64,000 bases of DNA from Caulobacter sp. FWC26 (GTDB lineage: Bacteria > Pseudomonadota > Alphaproteobacteria > Caulobacterales > Caulobacteraceae). The translations under genes were made by a program, and so were the position numbers. The notes below the pieces were generated by a model. The model was not told where the DNA came from. It worked only from the letters and a program-made list of their open reading frames with translations, and did no database searches. Shown piece after piece: positions 16,441-24,524 of this stretch (the stretch's first letter is position 1; each line of letters opens with the position of its first letter). The DNA lies in the NCBI RefSeq assembly GCF_002742645.2, contig NZ_CP033875.1, positions 3,946,001 through 4,010,000 on the forward strand, in the 5' to 3' direction.

Positions 16441-16911
16441 TCACCACATCGGATCGGTCTCGTCCCCATGCAGCGCCTCGGCGATGCGCTTGCGGGTCGC
16501 GCGGGTGGTCTCGTCGGGCAGGTCGTGGGGATCAAACCAGCCGACCGCGTGGATCTCGCCCGCCGCATCGGACAGGCAGGGCTCCCAGGTCTCGATCCGG
16601 TAGAGCAGCACGTGGTCGCCGGGGTGCAGCACCTCGTTGCTATGGGCGGACACCAGGCGCGGGCGCGACAGGGCGCGGACCCCGGCCTCCTCGGCCAGCT
16701 CGCGGATCACGGCGGTCTCGGCGGTCTCGCCGCGCTCGACCCCGCCGCCGGGCAGGTACCAGCCCTTGATGTAGGTGTGCTGGATCAGCAGCACCTTGCC
16801 GGCCTCGTCGGTGACCACCGCCCGCACCCCCAGCGTCAGGCCCCGCGCCAGGCGGAACCAAGCATAGACCAGGGGGCGGGTGAACGGTTCGATACGGCGG
16901 CGCCAGAGCAT
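16441..16911 (-). CDS. Nudix hydrolase
   Basis: 156 residues from the ATG giving MLWRRRIEPFTRPLVYAWFR. A 12-codon longer frame would begin inside the neighbouring palindromic repeat and is rejected for that reason. The Nudix box is complete: GGGVERGETAETAVIRELAEEAGV (about residues 55-78), following WYLPGG. The N-terminus is basic and hydrophobic. Nudix enzymes cleave nucleoside-diphosphate-linked compounds; specificity is not predictable here. It sits between two copies of the family A repeat on both sides. Confidence 0.87.
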   Translation of the reverse strand: MLWRRRIEPFTRPLVYAWFRLARGLTLGVRAVVTDEAGKVLLIQHTYIKGWYLPGGGVERGETAETAVIRELAEEAGVRALSRPRLVSAHSNEVLHPGDHVLLYRIETWEPCLSDAAGEIHAVGWFDPHDLPDETTRATRKRIAEALHGDETDPMW

Positions 16912-16940
16912 GGGGAGGTTTAAATCCTGCCTCAGACCGC

Positions 16941-17055
16941 GTGTCATCCCGGAAGCCTCGGAGAGGCTGTCCGGGACCCAGGGGCGGCCCGCGCGGCGCT
17001 CTGTCGCCCCCTGGGTCCCGGCGGTCCGCGCTTTACGCTACGGCCGGGATGACAC
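16941..17055. repeat. Long palindromic repeat family A, copy 2
   Basis: Same layout as copy 1: GTGTCATCCCGG at the left, GGGACCCAGGGG and CCCCTGGGTCCC inside, and CCGGGATGACACC at the right. It fills most of the gap between the Nudix start and the small membrane peptide gene. Confidence 0.9.
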
Positions 17056-17145
17056 CGGGGAGAAATACGCGACCGCCCGTGCTTGCGAACAGCGACCTGC
17101 GCCGCTAAAGCCCAGACGACCACTTTCTCTTTTCGGAGCCGCGCC

Positions 17146-17226
17146 ATGATCGCGATCGGTGTCATCGCTCTCTTCCTGCTCGTCATCATGGGCCTGAACC
17201 TGACCGAGTTCGGCCGCATCGACTAA
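17146..17226 (+). CDS. 26-aa single-pass membrane peptide
   Basis: ATG 17146 is preceded by GGAG 8 nt upstream. The peptide is almost entirely one membrane helix (MIAIGVIALFLLVIMGLNLT) with a short polar tail (EFGRID). Its TAA ends one base before the ATG of the SDR gene, so the two are probably co-transcribed and coupled. The size, ribosome site and tight spacing make it a credible small protein. It may be a membrane micro-protein or a leader whose translation sets that of the SDR. No homology can be claimed by eye. Confidence 0.6.
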   Translation: MIAIGVIALFLLVIMGLNLTEFGRID

Positions 17227-17227
17227 G

Positions 17228-17980
17228 ATGACCTCGCGCGGCGCGGCTCTGGTCACCGGCGCGGGACGCCGGATCGGCCAGGTCCTGGCTCTTGAGGCCG
17301 CGCGCGCCGGCTACGACGTCGCCATCCACTACCGCGCCTCGGCCGACGAGGCCGAAGCGACCGCGCGCGCCGTCGAGGACCTCGGCCGCCGCGCCCGGCT
17401 TGTCCGCGCCGACCTGGCGGACGAGGATCAGACCCGCAGCCTGGTGGCCCAGGCCGCGCCGCTGGGTCCGCTCACCCTGCTGATCAACAACGCCTCGGCC
17501 TTCGAGGACGACCGCGTCGGCGGCCTGTCGCGGGCCACCTGGGACCGCCACCTCGAGACCAATCTGCGCGCGCCGATCGTGCTGGCCGAGGCGATGGCCG
17601 GGGCCCTGCCAGACGATCGTCACGGCCTCGTGGTCAACCTGATCGACCAGCGGGTCTGGCGGCCCAATCCGCAGTTCTTCAGCTACACGCTTAGCAAGGC
17701 GGGCCTGTGGTGGGCCACCCAGACCCTGGCCCAGGCCCTGGCGCCGCGCATCCGCGTCAACGCCATCGGGCCGGGCCCGACCCTGCCCTCAGTGCACCAG
17801 GCGCCGGGCGAGTTCGAGGCCGAGGCGGCCGGGGTGCTGTTGCAGCGACGCGCCAGCCCCGAAGAGGTCGCCGCCGCCCTGCGCTATCTGATTGACGCAT
17901 CCTCGGTCACGGGACAGATGATCGCCGTAGACGGCGGCCAGCATCTGGGCTGGAAGACGCCGGATATTGTTGCTCCCTAG
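17228..17980 (+). CDS. SDR oxidoreductase, pteridine-reductase-like (FolM type)
   Basis: 250 residues of classical short-chain dehydrogenase fold: TGAGRRIG (the T-G-x3-R-x-G form of the cofactor loop typical of pteridine reductases), NNAS, and the catalytic SYTLSKAG (Tyr-x3-Lys). INAIGPGPTLPS and SVTGQMIAVDGGQHLGW follow. The Arg in the glycine loop favours NADPH. The next gene is folB (dihydroneopterin aldolase), which supports a role in reducing dihydromonapterin or dihydrofolate. It begins 1 bp after the 26-aa peptide gene. The exact pterin substrate is inferred from motif plus neighbourhood. Confidence 0.82.
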   Translation: MTSRGAALVTGAGRRIGQVLALEAARAGYDVAIHYRASADEAEATARAVEDLGRRARLVRADLADEDQTRSLVAQAAPLGPLTLLINNASAFEDDRVGGLSRATWDRHLETNLRAPIVLAEAMAGALPDDRHGLVVNLIDQRVWRPNPQFFSYTLSKAGLWWATQTLAQALAPRIRVNAIGPGPTLPSVHQAPGEFEAEAAGVLLQRRASPEEVAAALRYLIDASSVTGQMIAVDGGQHLGWKTPDIVAP

Positions 17981-18002
17981 AGCCTGTCTGGAACAACAGG
18001 CT
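17981..18002 (+). other. Hairpin between SDR and folB
   Basis: AGCCTGT (17981-17987) pairs with ACAGGCT (17996-18002) over an 8-nt loop, starting immediately after the SDR stop. There is no T tract, so it is more likely an mRNA-processing or stability element than a full terminator. Confidence 0.4.
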
Positions 18003-18029
18003 CGACCCAGTTGAAAGAAAGGCCGCGCC

Positions 18030-18434
18030 TTGGCCGCTTCGCCCCTCGCCGACCCCGCGCCCGCCGCCGACATCGCCCGCATCATCGTGACCAAGGTCTT
18101 CGTGCGCGGCCTCAAGGTCGACGCCCAGATCGGCGTCTATGACCACGAGCATGGCCGCCTGCAGCCGCTGGTGGTCGATGTCGAACTGGACGTGGCCGCC
18201 AGCCACTGCGAGCGCCTGGGCGACACCGTGAACTACGAGACCATCGGCGAGGCCGCCCGCGCCATCGTGGCTGAGGGCCATATCGACCTGGTCGAGACCT
18301 TCGCCGAACGCCTGGCCCAGGCCTGTTTCGCCGATCCCCGCGTCACCCGCGCCCGCGTGCGGGTCGAAAAGCCCCTGGCCCTGGCCCCGCACGCCGCCGC
18401 CGCCGGCGTCGAGATCACCGCCGTCCGCGCGTGA
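18030..18434 (+). CDS. folB: Dihydroneopterin aldolase FolB
   Basis: 134 residues beginning with a TTG codon preceded by AAAGG. FolB cleaves 7,8-dihydroneopterin to 6-hydroxymethyl-dihydropterin and glycolaldehyde in folate synthesis. Family signs are VKVDAQIGVYDHEHGRLQPL, the conserved Tyr/Glu pair in VNYETIGEAAR, the VETFAERLAQACF helix, and VRVEKPLAL with the catalytic Lys. About 20 N-terminal residues (MAASPLADPAPAAD) are an extension. It lies behind a pteridine-reductase-like SDR and overlaps the next gene by GTGA, forming a compact unit. Confidence 0.9.
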   Translation: MAASPLADPAPAADIARIIVTKVFVRGLKVDAQIGVYDHEHGRLQPLVVDVELDVAASHCERLGDTVNYETIGEAARAIVAEGHIDLVETFAERLAQACFADPRVTRARVRVEKPLALAPHAAAAGVEITAVRA

Positions 18435-18982
18435 CCGCGATCACCTTCAGCGCCCGGCTCGCCCCGTTCCAGCCCGAAACGGTCTGGACCCTGGAGGCCG
18501 GGACGCTGATCGAGACGCGCGGCAAGCTGCAGCGCCGCTTTCCGCTGTCGGGACTGAGCCGTTACAGCCTGTCGCTGGCGCCGGACGGGCGTCGGCGGGT
18601 GCTGCTGGTGGTGTTCGGCCGCCACCGGCTGCTGATCCCCTCGCAGAGCTTTGTGGGCCCCGGACGGTTCGAGGATCGCCTGGCCGCGTTTTCGATCCTG
18701 GCCCGCGCCATCGCGGCCGTGGGCGCGGACCTGTCGCCGCGCGCGAAGTTCGGCCTCGCGCGGCTGGAGGCCAGGACGGCGCTGACCTTCGTCATGGGTC
18801 TCTTGGCCCTCGGCGCGGCCGCCACGCTTTTGTTCTCGTTGACCGCCGGCATGGTCGGCGTCGGCGTCGACATGGCCGCGCGGATGGCCTTCGTCCTGAT
18901 CCTGATGTTCGCCGCCCTGCCCTGGCTGGCGCGTCCGGCGGACTTCGATCCGCGCGATCCGCCCGCCGATCTTCTGCCCTGA
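18431..18982 (+). CDS. Conserved membrane protein, two TM helices
   Basis: 183 residues starting at a GTG that overlaps the folB TGA (GTGA), so translation is likely coupled. The N-terminal half (about residues 1-110) is a soluble domain with a VWTLEAGTLIETRGKLQRRF / FPLSGLSRYSLSL pattern reminiscent of PH-like folds. Two hydrophobic helices follow (about 116-142 and 148-168) and a Pro/Asp-rich end. No family is recognised with confidence. An imperfect GC stem with a 4-nt loop lies just after the stop (around 19001-19026) and may end transcription for this gene and the convergent fasciclin gene. Confidence 0.65.
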   Translation: MTAITFSARLAPFQPETVWTLEAGTLIETRGKLQRRFPLSGLSRYSLSLAPDGRRRVLLVVFGRHRLLIPSQSFVGPGRFEDRLAAFSILARAIAAVGADLSPRAKFGLARLEARTALTFVMGLLALGAAATLLFSLTAGMVGVGVDMAARMAFVLILMFAALPWLARPADFDPRDPPADLLP

Positions 18983-19046
18983 AAATGCGAAGAGCGCCCC
19001 GACCTTGCGGCCGGAGCGCCCCTTCTGGGAGACCTGAAAGGGTCTA

Positions 19047-19583
19047 TCAGCGCGGCATCAGCACGCTGTCGATGACGTGGATGACGCCGTTGCTTGCGGC
19101 GACGTCGGTGGCGGTGACGGCGCTCTTGCCGCCCTTTTCGTCGGTGATCACGACCTTGCCGCCGACGACCGCAGCCTTGAACTGGCAGCCGCCGACCGTG
19201 TTGATCGTGTAGCTGCCGCCGTGCTTCTGGATCGCGTCGGTCAGAGTCGCGGCCGTCACCTTGCCGGCCACGACGTGGCAGGTCAGGATCTTGGTCAGGG
19301 TGGCCTTGTTCTCAGGCTTCACCAGCGTCTGCACCGTGCCGGGCGGCAGCTTGGCGAAGGCGGCGTTGGTCGGGGCGAAGACCGTGAACGGACCAGCGCC
19401 CGACAGGGTGCCGACCAGGTCGGCGGCCTTCACGGCGGTCACCAGGGTCGAGAAGTCCGCATTGCCGGCGGCCACGCCGACGATGTTCGGCTTGGCGCCG
19501 TGGTGATCGGCGAGGGCGGGACCGGCCACGGCGGCGGCGGCCAGGGCCAGAACGGCGGCCCGGCGTTGCATCGAACGCATCAT
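19047..19583 (-). CDS. Secreted fasciclin (FAS1) domain protein
   Basis: 178 residues: a signal peptide (RRAAVLALAAAAVAGPALA) followed by one FAS1 domain. NADFSTLVTAVKAADLVGTL, the H1 box PFTVFAPTNAAFAKLP and the H2-like ASNGVIHVIDSVLMP are all present. FAS1 proteins are extracytoplasmic and often linked to adhesion or stress. GGAAGG precedes the start codon. It is divergent from the DUF4870 pair across a 159-bp intergenic region and ends opposite the 18431-18982 gene. Confidence 0.92.
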   Translation of the reverse strand: MMRSMQRRAAVLALAAAAVAGPALADHHGAKPNIVGVAAGNADFSTLVTAVKAADLVGTLSGAGPFTVFAPTNAAFAKLPPGTVQTLVKPENKATLTKILTCHVVAGKVTAATLTDAIQKHGGSYTINTVGGCQFKAAVVGGKVVITDEKGGKSAVTATDVAASNGVIHVIDSVLMPR

Positions 19584-19742
19584 GTCTTGAAACCTTCCAT
19601 CAAGTCTTCGGGTTGGGGGAACTGAAGAGGTCGACGGCGCGCGGTCTGATCAGAGTTACGGCCCCCGCTCCGTGCCGGATCGATTCTGCGAGATGACTTT
19701 TTTGTAGGGTTCAAGGAGCGCGCCGAACGTGACATCGCCTTC

Positions 19743-20189
19743 ATGACGCCACCTTCATTTGCATCAGAGCCCGATCGGCGCGACGATCTGGATGACGATG
19801 TTATCCCAGGCTCAACCGTGACCGACCCCACTCCCGACACCGCCGTCCCGCCCAAGCTGCAGGACGACAAGGCCCTGCCGATCGCGATCTACGCGCTGCA
19901 CATCGCCGGCGCCGTGACCGGCGGCTTCACCAGCCTGATCGCGGCCATCCTGGCCTATATCAGCCGCAAGGACGCGCCTGACTGGCTGGCCAGCCACTAC
20001 GAATTCCAGATCCGAACCTTCTGGCTGGCGCTGCTGTTCAGCGCGGTCTCGCTGCTGCTGACCGCGGTCGGCGTGGGTGTCGTGATGCTGGTCGCGGTCG
20101 GCCTCTGGGTCATCGTCCGCGCTATTGTCGGCCTTTCGCACCTGCTGAAGGGCCAACCCTACCCCACGCCCAAGAACTGGATGCTCTAA
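19743..20189 (+). CDS. DUF4870-type membrane protein
   Basis: 148 residues from the ATG. A GTG at 19818 would give VTDPTPDTAVPPKLQDDK and align better with the start of the next gene (MTDAAVAPRAEEDK), so the true start may be there. The protein has three hydrophobic helices, with the family-like ASHYEFQIRTFWLALLF motif after the first and VVMLVAVGLWVIVRAIVGL near the end. Adjacent to a clear paralogue, it is probably a tandem duplication with 3 bp between them. The role is unknown. Confidence 0.8.
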   Translation: MTPPSFASEPDRRDDLDDDVIPGSTVTDPTPDTAVPPKLQDDKALPIAIYALHIAGAVTGGFTSLIAAILAYISRKDAPDWLASHYEFQIRTFWLALLFSAVSLLLTAVGVGVVMLVAVGLWVIVRAIVGLSHLLKGQPYPTPKNWML

Positions 20190-20192
20190 GCC

Positions 20193-20591
20193 ATGACCGA
20201 CGCCGCCGTCGCCCCTCGCGCCGAGGAAGACAAGATCCTGCCCGCCGTCGTGTACGGCCTCTATCTGCTGGGCTTCACCAACGGCCTCACCTTCTTCGTG
20301 GGTCTGATCGTGGCCTATGTGAACCGCGACGCCGCAGGACCCATCAACGCCTCGCACTACACCTTCGCGATCCGGACCTTCTGGCTGGCCATCGCCTGGT
20401 TCCTGATCGGCCTGATGATGACCATCTTCGGCGCGCCGCTGAGCCTGATCCTGGTGGGCATTCCGGTGCTGATGGCGGGAATCGCGATCATGGGCGCTGT
20501 GGGCGTCTGGTTCGTGGTTCGCTGCGTGATGGGAATCTACTATCTCACCCGCGGCGAGGCGCACCCGCGCCCGCGCACCTGGTTGATTTAG
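20193..20591 (+). CDS. DUF4870-type membrane protein, paralogue
   Basis: 132 residues with three hydrophobic helices. The shared core NASHYTFAIRTFWLAIAWF and the closing GEAHPRPRTWLI mirror the upstream gene (ASHYEFQIRTFWL... and PTPKNWML). The two products may form a heteromer. The ATG lies 3 bp beyond the previous stop. Function not known. Confidence 0.82.
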   Translation: MTDAAVAPRAEEDKILPAVVYGLYLLGFTNGLTFFVGLIVAYVNRDAAGPINASHYTFAIRTFWLAIAWFLIGLMMTIFGAPLSLILVGIPVLMAGIAIMGAVGVWFVVRCVMGIYYLTRGEAHPRPRTWLI

Positions 20592-20743
20592 AGGCGCTCC
20601 TTACGCCCGGCGCCCGCCACGGGATCATTCGCGCGGCCCCCTTCCCCTGCCGGTTGAGACGGCTCGACGGGATCGGGGCCGTCGGATGACTAGTGCGGCT
20701 CGGCGGTGGGACGCCCATAGTGGGCGTACGTCTGGGGGACGCG

Positions 20744-21739
20744 ATGTTGGCGCGACTGGTTGGGATCATCTTGGGGCTGATCCTGGCGTCGTCGGGGTAT
20801 GTGGTGGCGGGCTGGGGCTCGCTGGGGACATGGGCCACGAACCTCGACCTTGGTCCGTCTGAACCGCATCGGCCCGCTGTCGGCGCGGCGGCGACGATCG
20901 TGGGCGGGGTGCTCATCGTCGCCGCCCTGCTTCCCCGTCCCAAGCGCAAGACGCGCAAGACCGCGCCGGCCCTGCTGGGCCTGGATCTGTCGCCTGCGAC
21001 CGCGCCGGTCGCCGCTGCGGTCGCAGCGCCAGTCTCCGAGCCGTCACCCGCCGCCGCCGAGCCGCTGGCGACGCCCATCATGCCAGTGGCGCCGCCTCGC
21101 GCGCCGGCCGCGCCGCCGGCCGCGCCGCCGCCGCCCCAGCCATCAGCCAACACCTTCGCCGAAATACGGGCGCGCCTGGTCGGCCTGAGCCGCGAGGACT
21201 CTTGGGCGGAATGCGCCCGTCTGCTCGCGTCCATGAAGCGCGCGGCGCATACCGACGAAGAACTGGCGATCGTTCACCGCGACCTGGGCGACTTCGCCCG
21301 CGCTCAGGGCCAACTCGATGAGGCGGCCGAAGCCTATGAAACGGCCGTGGCCTACGCGCGCCAAGTCCGCCAGGCGCGTCCCAACGACGCCAGCACCGAC
21401 CTCCTGGCCGGCGCGCTGTCAGGCGTGGGTGACGTGGCCGAGGCCGAGGGGCGCCTCGACGCCGCGTTGTCGGCCTTCGAAGAGGCCCTGGCCCTGCGCC
21501 GCTCGCGGGGTGGCAGCGAGGCGCACGACGCCAACGCGCAACGCGCCCTGTCGGTGAATCTGGAGCGCCTGGCCGATCTGCGCGAGGACCGCGGCCACCG
21601 CATGCGCGCCCTGGACCTCTATCGCGAAAGCTATGATATCGCCGGCCGCCTGGCCGCCGCCGACCCGGCGCGGTTCGGACCGGACCTTGCCTCGACCCGC
21701 GCGCGGCTCAACGAACTGGAAGCCAAGATTTCAAGCTGA
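20744..21739 (+). CDS. Membrane-anchored TPR protein
   Basis: 331 residues from ATG 20744, chosen because GGGGGA lies just upstream. Two N-terminal hydrophobic helices (about residues 3-21 and 41-60) are followed by a Pro/Ala-rich linker (about 80-135, PRAPAAPPAAPPPPQPSA). A helical repeat region (about 140-330) with TPR periodicity comes next: GDFARAQGQLDEAAEAYETA, GDVAEAEGRLDAALSAFEEA, ADLREDRGHRMRALDLYRES. A perfect hairpin ACGCCC/GGGCGT (20711-20727) sits just before the ribosome site. It is likely a scaffold protein facing cytoplasm or periplasm; no partner is evident. Confidence 0.78.
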   Translation: MLARLVGIILGLILASSGYVVAGWGSLGTWATNLDLGPSEPHRPAVGAAATIVGGVLIVAALLPRPKRKTRKTAPALLGLDLSPATAPVAAAVAAPVSEPSPAAAEPLATPIMPVAPPRAPAAPPAAPPPPQPSANTFAEIRARLVGLSREDSWAECARLLASMKRAAHTDEELAIVHRDLGDFARAQGQLDEAAEAYETAVAYARQVRQARPNDASTDLLAGALSGVGDVAEAEGRLDAALSAFEEALALRRSRGGSEAHDANAQRALSVNLERLADLREDRGHRMRALDLYRESYDIAGRLAAADPARFGPDLASTRARLNELEAKISS

Positions 21740-21772
21740 CGACGCGGCCCGCGCAGGGAGCCACCGGCCTCC

Positions 21773-22414
21773 TCAGGCCTTCGGGCACTTCGCGCCCGTG
21801 TCGATCCACGCCTTGATCAGCGCGCCGAACTGAGCCTGCGTGCCTGGCGCCGGCGTCCGCCCCACGCCGGGGTTCCACCCCCACCCCACGAGATGATCCT
21901 CAGCCATGTGGTGATGAATCTCGGGCAGGGTCTTGCCACCATTGGTGGCGGGGTTCTTGATCTGGGCGCAGATGGCTCCGAGCGACTTGCCCTGCCAAGC
22001 CATTTCAGCCGGCGCCAGCGCCCACTTCGGATCGCCTGGAATGCTCTTGATGCGCTCGCCCCAGGTCGGGACGTTGGCGGCGGTGTGACACGACAGGCAG
22101 GGCAGGCCCGCCGGCCCATGGCCGCTGTCGCCGGCGGCCATGGGCGGATTGTGCGGATGCAGGTCATCACCCTGAGTGGGCGACCGTTCGGCGGGGTGAC
22201 AATTCAGGCACCGGGGGCTCTGGATCACCTTGCCAGCCTCCTCGAACAGAGCGAGCGAGCGGGCGGCCGGGTCCTTGATCGCGTCAAAGCTGGCGACGCT
22301 GCGCAGGGTCGCCGCAGCGGCCGGCTTCACCGATGGCGCAGCGACGCCGCCGGCCAGGACAGCGCCCGCGGCGCTCAGGCCTCCGACAAGGATGGCGATC
22401 GTTGCGATACGCAT
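21773..22414 (-). CDS. Periplasmic dihaem cytochrome c-like protein
   Basis: 213 residues from an ATG with an excellent GGAGGAA ribosome site. A signal peptide (MRIATIAILVGGLSAAGAVLAGG) is followed by two c-type haem motifs, CLNCH at about residue 69 and CLSCH at about 106. A His-rich segment (IHHHMAEDHLVGWGWNPG) could supply axial ligands. The spacing and the closing AWIDTGAKCP resemble proteins annotated as isoquinoline 1-oxidoreductase-associated subunits, but no molybdoenzyme lies nearby. It probably acts in periplasmic electron transfer. Confidence 0.8.
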   Translation of the reverse strand: MRIATIAILVGGLSAAGAVLAGGVAAPSVKPAAAATLRSVASFDAIKDPAARSLALFEEAGKVIQSPRCLNCHPAERSPTQGDDLHPHNPPMAAGDSGHGPAGLPCLSCHTAANVPTWGERIKSIPGDPKWALAPAEMAWQGKSLGAICAQIKNPATNGGKTLPEIHHHMAEDHLVGWGWNPGVGRTPAPGTQAQFGALIKAWIDTGAKCPKA

Positions 22415-22454
22415 GGGGTTTCCTCCAGCAATGCCGGAGGACCAACGCCTCAGC

Positions 22455-23174
22455 TTAGCGTGCGGTTTCGTGGGCGAGGAACCGGCCGATCCAATCGGCC
22501 ATCCGCGCACGGTCGTTGGGCCCGTCCAGACTGGCGATCGCCGCGTCGGCCTGCGGGTCGGTGTAGCGCGTCCCGCGCCGCGCCTCGATCAGGGCCTTGG
22601 CGTAGTCCGGCGTGAACTCCGGATGGAACTGCATCGAGATCGCGCGGGCGTCCTCGTAGGCGAGGATGCCGTAGGGGGTGAAGGCGCTGCCCGCCAGCAC
22701 GCGGGCCGTGGGCGGAAGTTCCACCACCTGGTCCTGGTGCGACCCCGGCACGGCGACCTGCGCCGCCTCATCCATCCAGGGCGCGCGTTCGGCGACCGCA
22801 TAGGCCTGGAGACCGACGCCCCAGCCCTTGGCCGACTTCTCGACCTTGCCCCCGAACGCTTCGGCCATGACCTGGTGACCGAAACAGACCCCGACCAGCG
22901 GCGTCTCGCCCCGGGCCGCCCGCAGGAAGGCCTTCAGCGGTTCGATCCAGGGCAGAGGATCATAGACCCCCGCCGAGGAGCCGGTGATCACATAGGCGTC
23001 GTTCTCGCCCGGATGGGCCGGCAAAACCCCGCGCTGGACGTCATAGGCGCGGTACGCATGACCATCGCCCAGCAGCGCCTCGAACATCGATCCATAGCCG
23101 CCGAAGGTCGCCTTCAGCGCACCCGGCGGCTCGCCCGTCTCCAGCAGGCCGATCTTGAGCGCGCGCGCCGTCAT
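22455..23174 (-). CDS. Class I glutamine amidotransferase-like protein
   Basis: 239 residues. The nucleophile elbow GVCFGHQVMAEAFGG holds the catalytic Cys, and QFHPEFTPDY supplies the catalytic His with a following Glu-type position. The standalone form without a synthetase domain resembles YfeJ/GMP-synthase-amidotransferase-like peptidases. It starts 5 bp after the cca stop without its own ribosome site, which suggests coupling to cca translation. The substrate is unknown; these enzymes remove gamma-glutamyl or amide groups. Confidence 0.85.
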   Translation of the reverse strand: MTARALKIGLLETGEPPGALKATFGGYGSMFEALLGDGHAYRAYDVQRGVLPAHPGENDAYVITGSSAGVYDPLPWIEPLKAFLRAARGETPLVGVCFGHQVMAEAFGGKVEKSAKGWGVGLQAYAVAERAPWMDEAAQVAVPGSHQDQVVELPPTARVLAGSAFTPYGILAYEDARAISMQFHPEFTPDYAKALIEARRGTRYTDPQADAAIASLDGPNDRARMADWIGRFLAHETAR

Positions 23175-23179
23175 CGTCG

Positions 23180-24451
23180 TCAGTAGACCATGCCCTGGGC
23201 CACGGCCTTCAGCCGCTCGATGGCGCTGAACTTGTCCTCGATGAAGTCCTGGTCGATCCACCAGAGCTCGATCTCGCGCATCACCTCGCCGACCATCGGC
23301 CCCTTGGGCACCCCGGCCTTCATCACCTCCTCGCCCGACAACGGGAAGGCCGGCGGAATCCAGGTCTCGGCCAGAGCCAGCAGGGCCCGCCACTGCGGGG
23401 CGGTCGAGTCGCGGCCCGACCCCGCCCAGGCCAGCTTGATCCGGTCACAGAAGGTACGGGTCCCCAGGCCATAGACCGCCCGCCGCGCCTCGCGCGGGCT
23501 CATCCACGAGACCACGCGCGGGGTCTTGCCGACCGCGTCGACCAGGCGATCGCGAACATTGTTGGGCAGGCGCAGGCGCTCGGCCAGTTGCTCGGCGACC
23601 TTGGGGTCGTCCGGGATAAGAGCCGCCAGACGCAGTTCGGGATCGTTCTCGAACAGCTGCTCGGTCTCGATGCCGACCAGGGCCTCGAAGCGGGCCAGCG
23701 ACTTCACCGACGGCAGGATCGACGATAACACGCTGGTGGCGGCCATCAGGCGGAAGGCCGGACGCGGATCGTCCGCCGCCAGCATCTTCATCAGTTCCTT
23801 CTGGGTGCGCTCGGCGGCGCGGCCCGACACCATGCCCTTCAGCGCCTTGCAGGCGGCCAGCGCCTTCTGGTCGGCCTCGCCCCGGCCGTACCAGGCCTGG
23901 AAGCGGAAGAAGCGCAGGATGCGCAGATAGTCCTCGCGAATGCGGGTCATCGGATCGCCGACGAACACCACGCGCCCCTCGCGCGCATCGGCGACGCCTT
24001 GGCCGGTCGGATCGTAGATGCGGCCGTCGGTATCCGCGTAGAGCGCGTTGAAGCGGAAGTCGCGTCGCTCGGCGTCCTGGTTCCAGTCCTGGGTGAAGGC
24101 CACCACCGCGCGCCGACCGTCCGTCGAGACGTCCTTGCGCAGCGTAGTGATCTCGTAGGGGCGTCCACCGGACAGGGCGGTGATCGTGCCGTGGTCGACC
24201 CCGGTCGGGATGGCGCGCAGGCCGGCCTGCTCCAGGGCGTCGATGACGAGATCCGGGGTCAAGGTCGTGGCGATGTCGATGTCGTCGACCGGCTTACCCA
24301 TCAAGGTGTTGCGCACGCAGCCGCCGACGAACCGCGCACAGCCGGCGTAGCCCCGCGCTTCCAGCGCGGCGATCACCGTCTTGGTCTCCGGAGACGCGAT
24401 CCAGGGCGCGTCGCCGATCATTTCACTGCTCAACGCCTGACTCCCACTCAC
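23180..24451 (-). CDS. cca: CCA-adding enzyme / poly(A) polymerase family nucleotidyltransferase
   Basis: 423 residues of class II nucleotidyltransferase architecture. FVGGCVRNTLMGKPVDDID carries the GG-x-R motif and catalytic Asp pair, ERRDFRFNALYAD is the next head motif, and RIREDYLRILRFFRF is the neck ERxxxE-like region. A helical C-terminus follows. It adds or repairs the 3' CCA of tRNA. The annotated start is a GTG behind AGAGGGA; a TTG 15 bp downstream has an equally good site. It is third in a run DUF1285-nudL-cca-amidotransferase. Confidence 0.9.
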   Translation of the reverse strand: MSGSQALSSEMIGDAPWIASPETKTVIAALEARGYAGCARFVGGCVRNTLMGKPVDDIDIATTLTPDLVIDALEQAGLRAIPTGVDHGTITALSGGRPYEITTLRKDVSTDGRRAVVAFTQDWNQDAERRDFRFNALYADTDGRIYDPTGQGVADAREGRVVFVGDPMTRIREDYLRILRFFRFQAWYGRGEADQKALAACKALKGMVSGRAAERTQKELMKMLAADDPRPAFRLMAATSVLSSILPSVKSLARFEALVGIETEQLFENDPELRLAALIPDDPKVAEQLAERLRLPNNVRDRLVDAVGKTPRVVSWMSPREARRAVYGLGTRTFCDRIKLAWAGSGRDSTAPQWRALLALAETWIPPAFPLSGEEVMKAGVPKGPMVGEVMREIELWWIDQDFIEDKFSAIERLKAVAQGMVY

Positions 24452-24524
24452 GCGTCCGATCCCTCTGGCGAGGGGGCGCCATTGTTAGGCCAGGAGACCC
24501 CGGCTTCGCCAGACAAGAAACGCC

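Noticed and set aside
16912..16947. Longer N-terminus for the Nudix protein
   Set aside because: The extra codons begin inside the palindromic repeat copy 2 and have no family support.
19001..19026. Strong terminator between the 18431 gene and fasciclin
   Set aside because: The stem has two mismatches and no T tract; AGCGCCCC occurs as a direct repeat rather than a clean inverted repeat, so it was not listed as a terminator.
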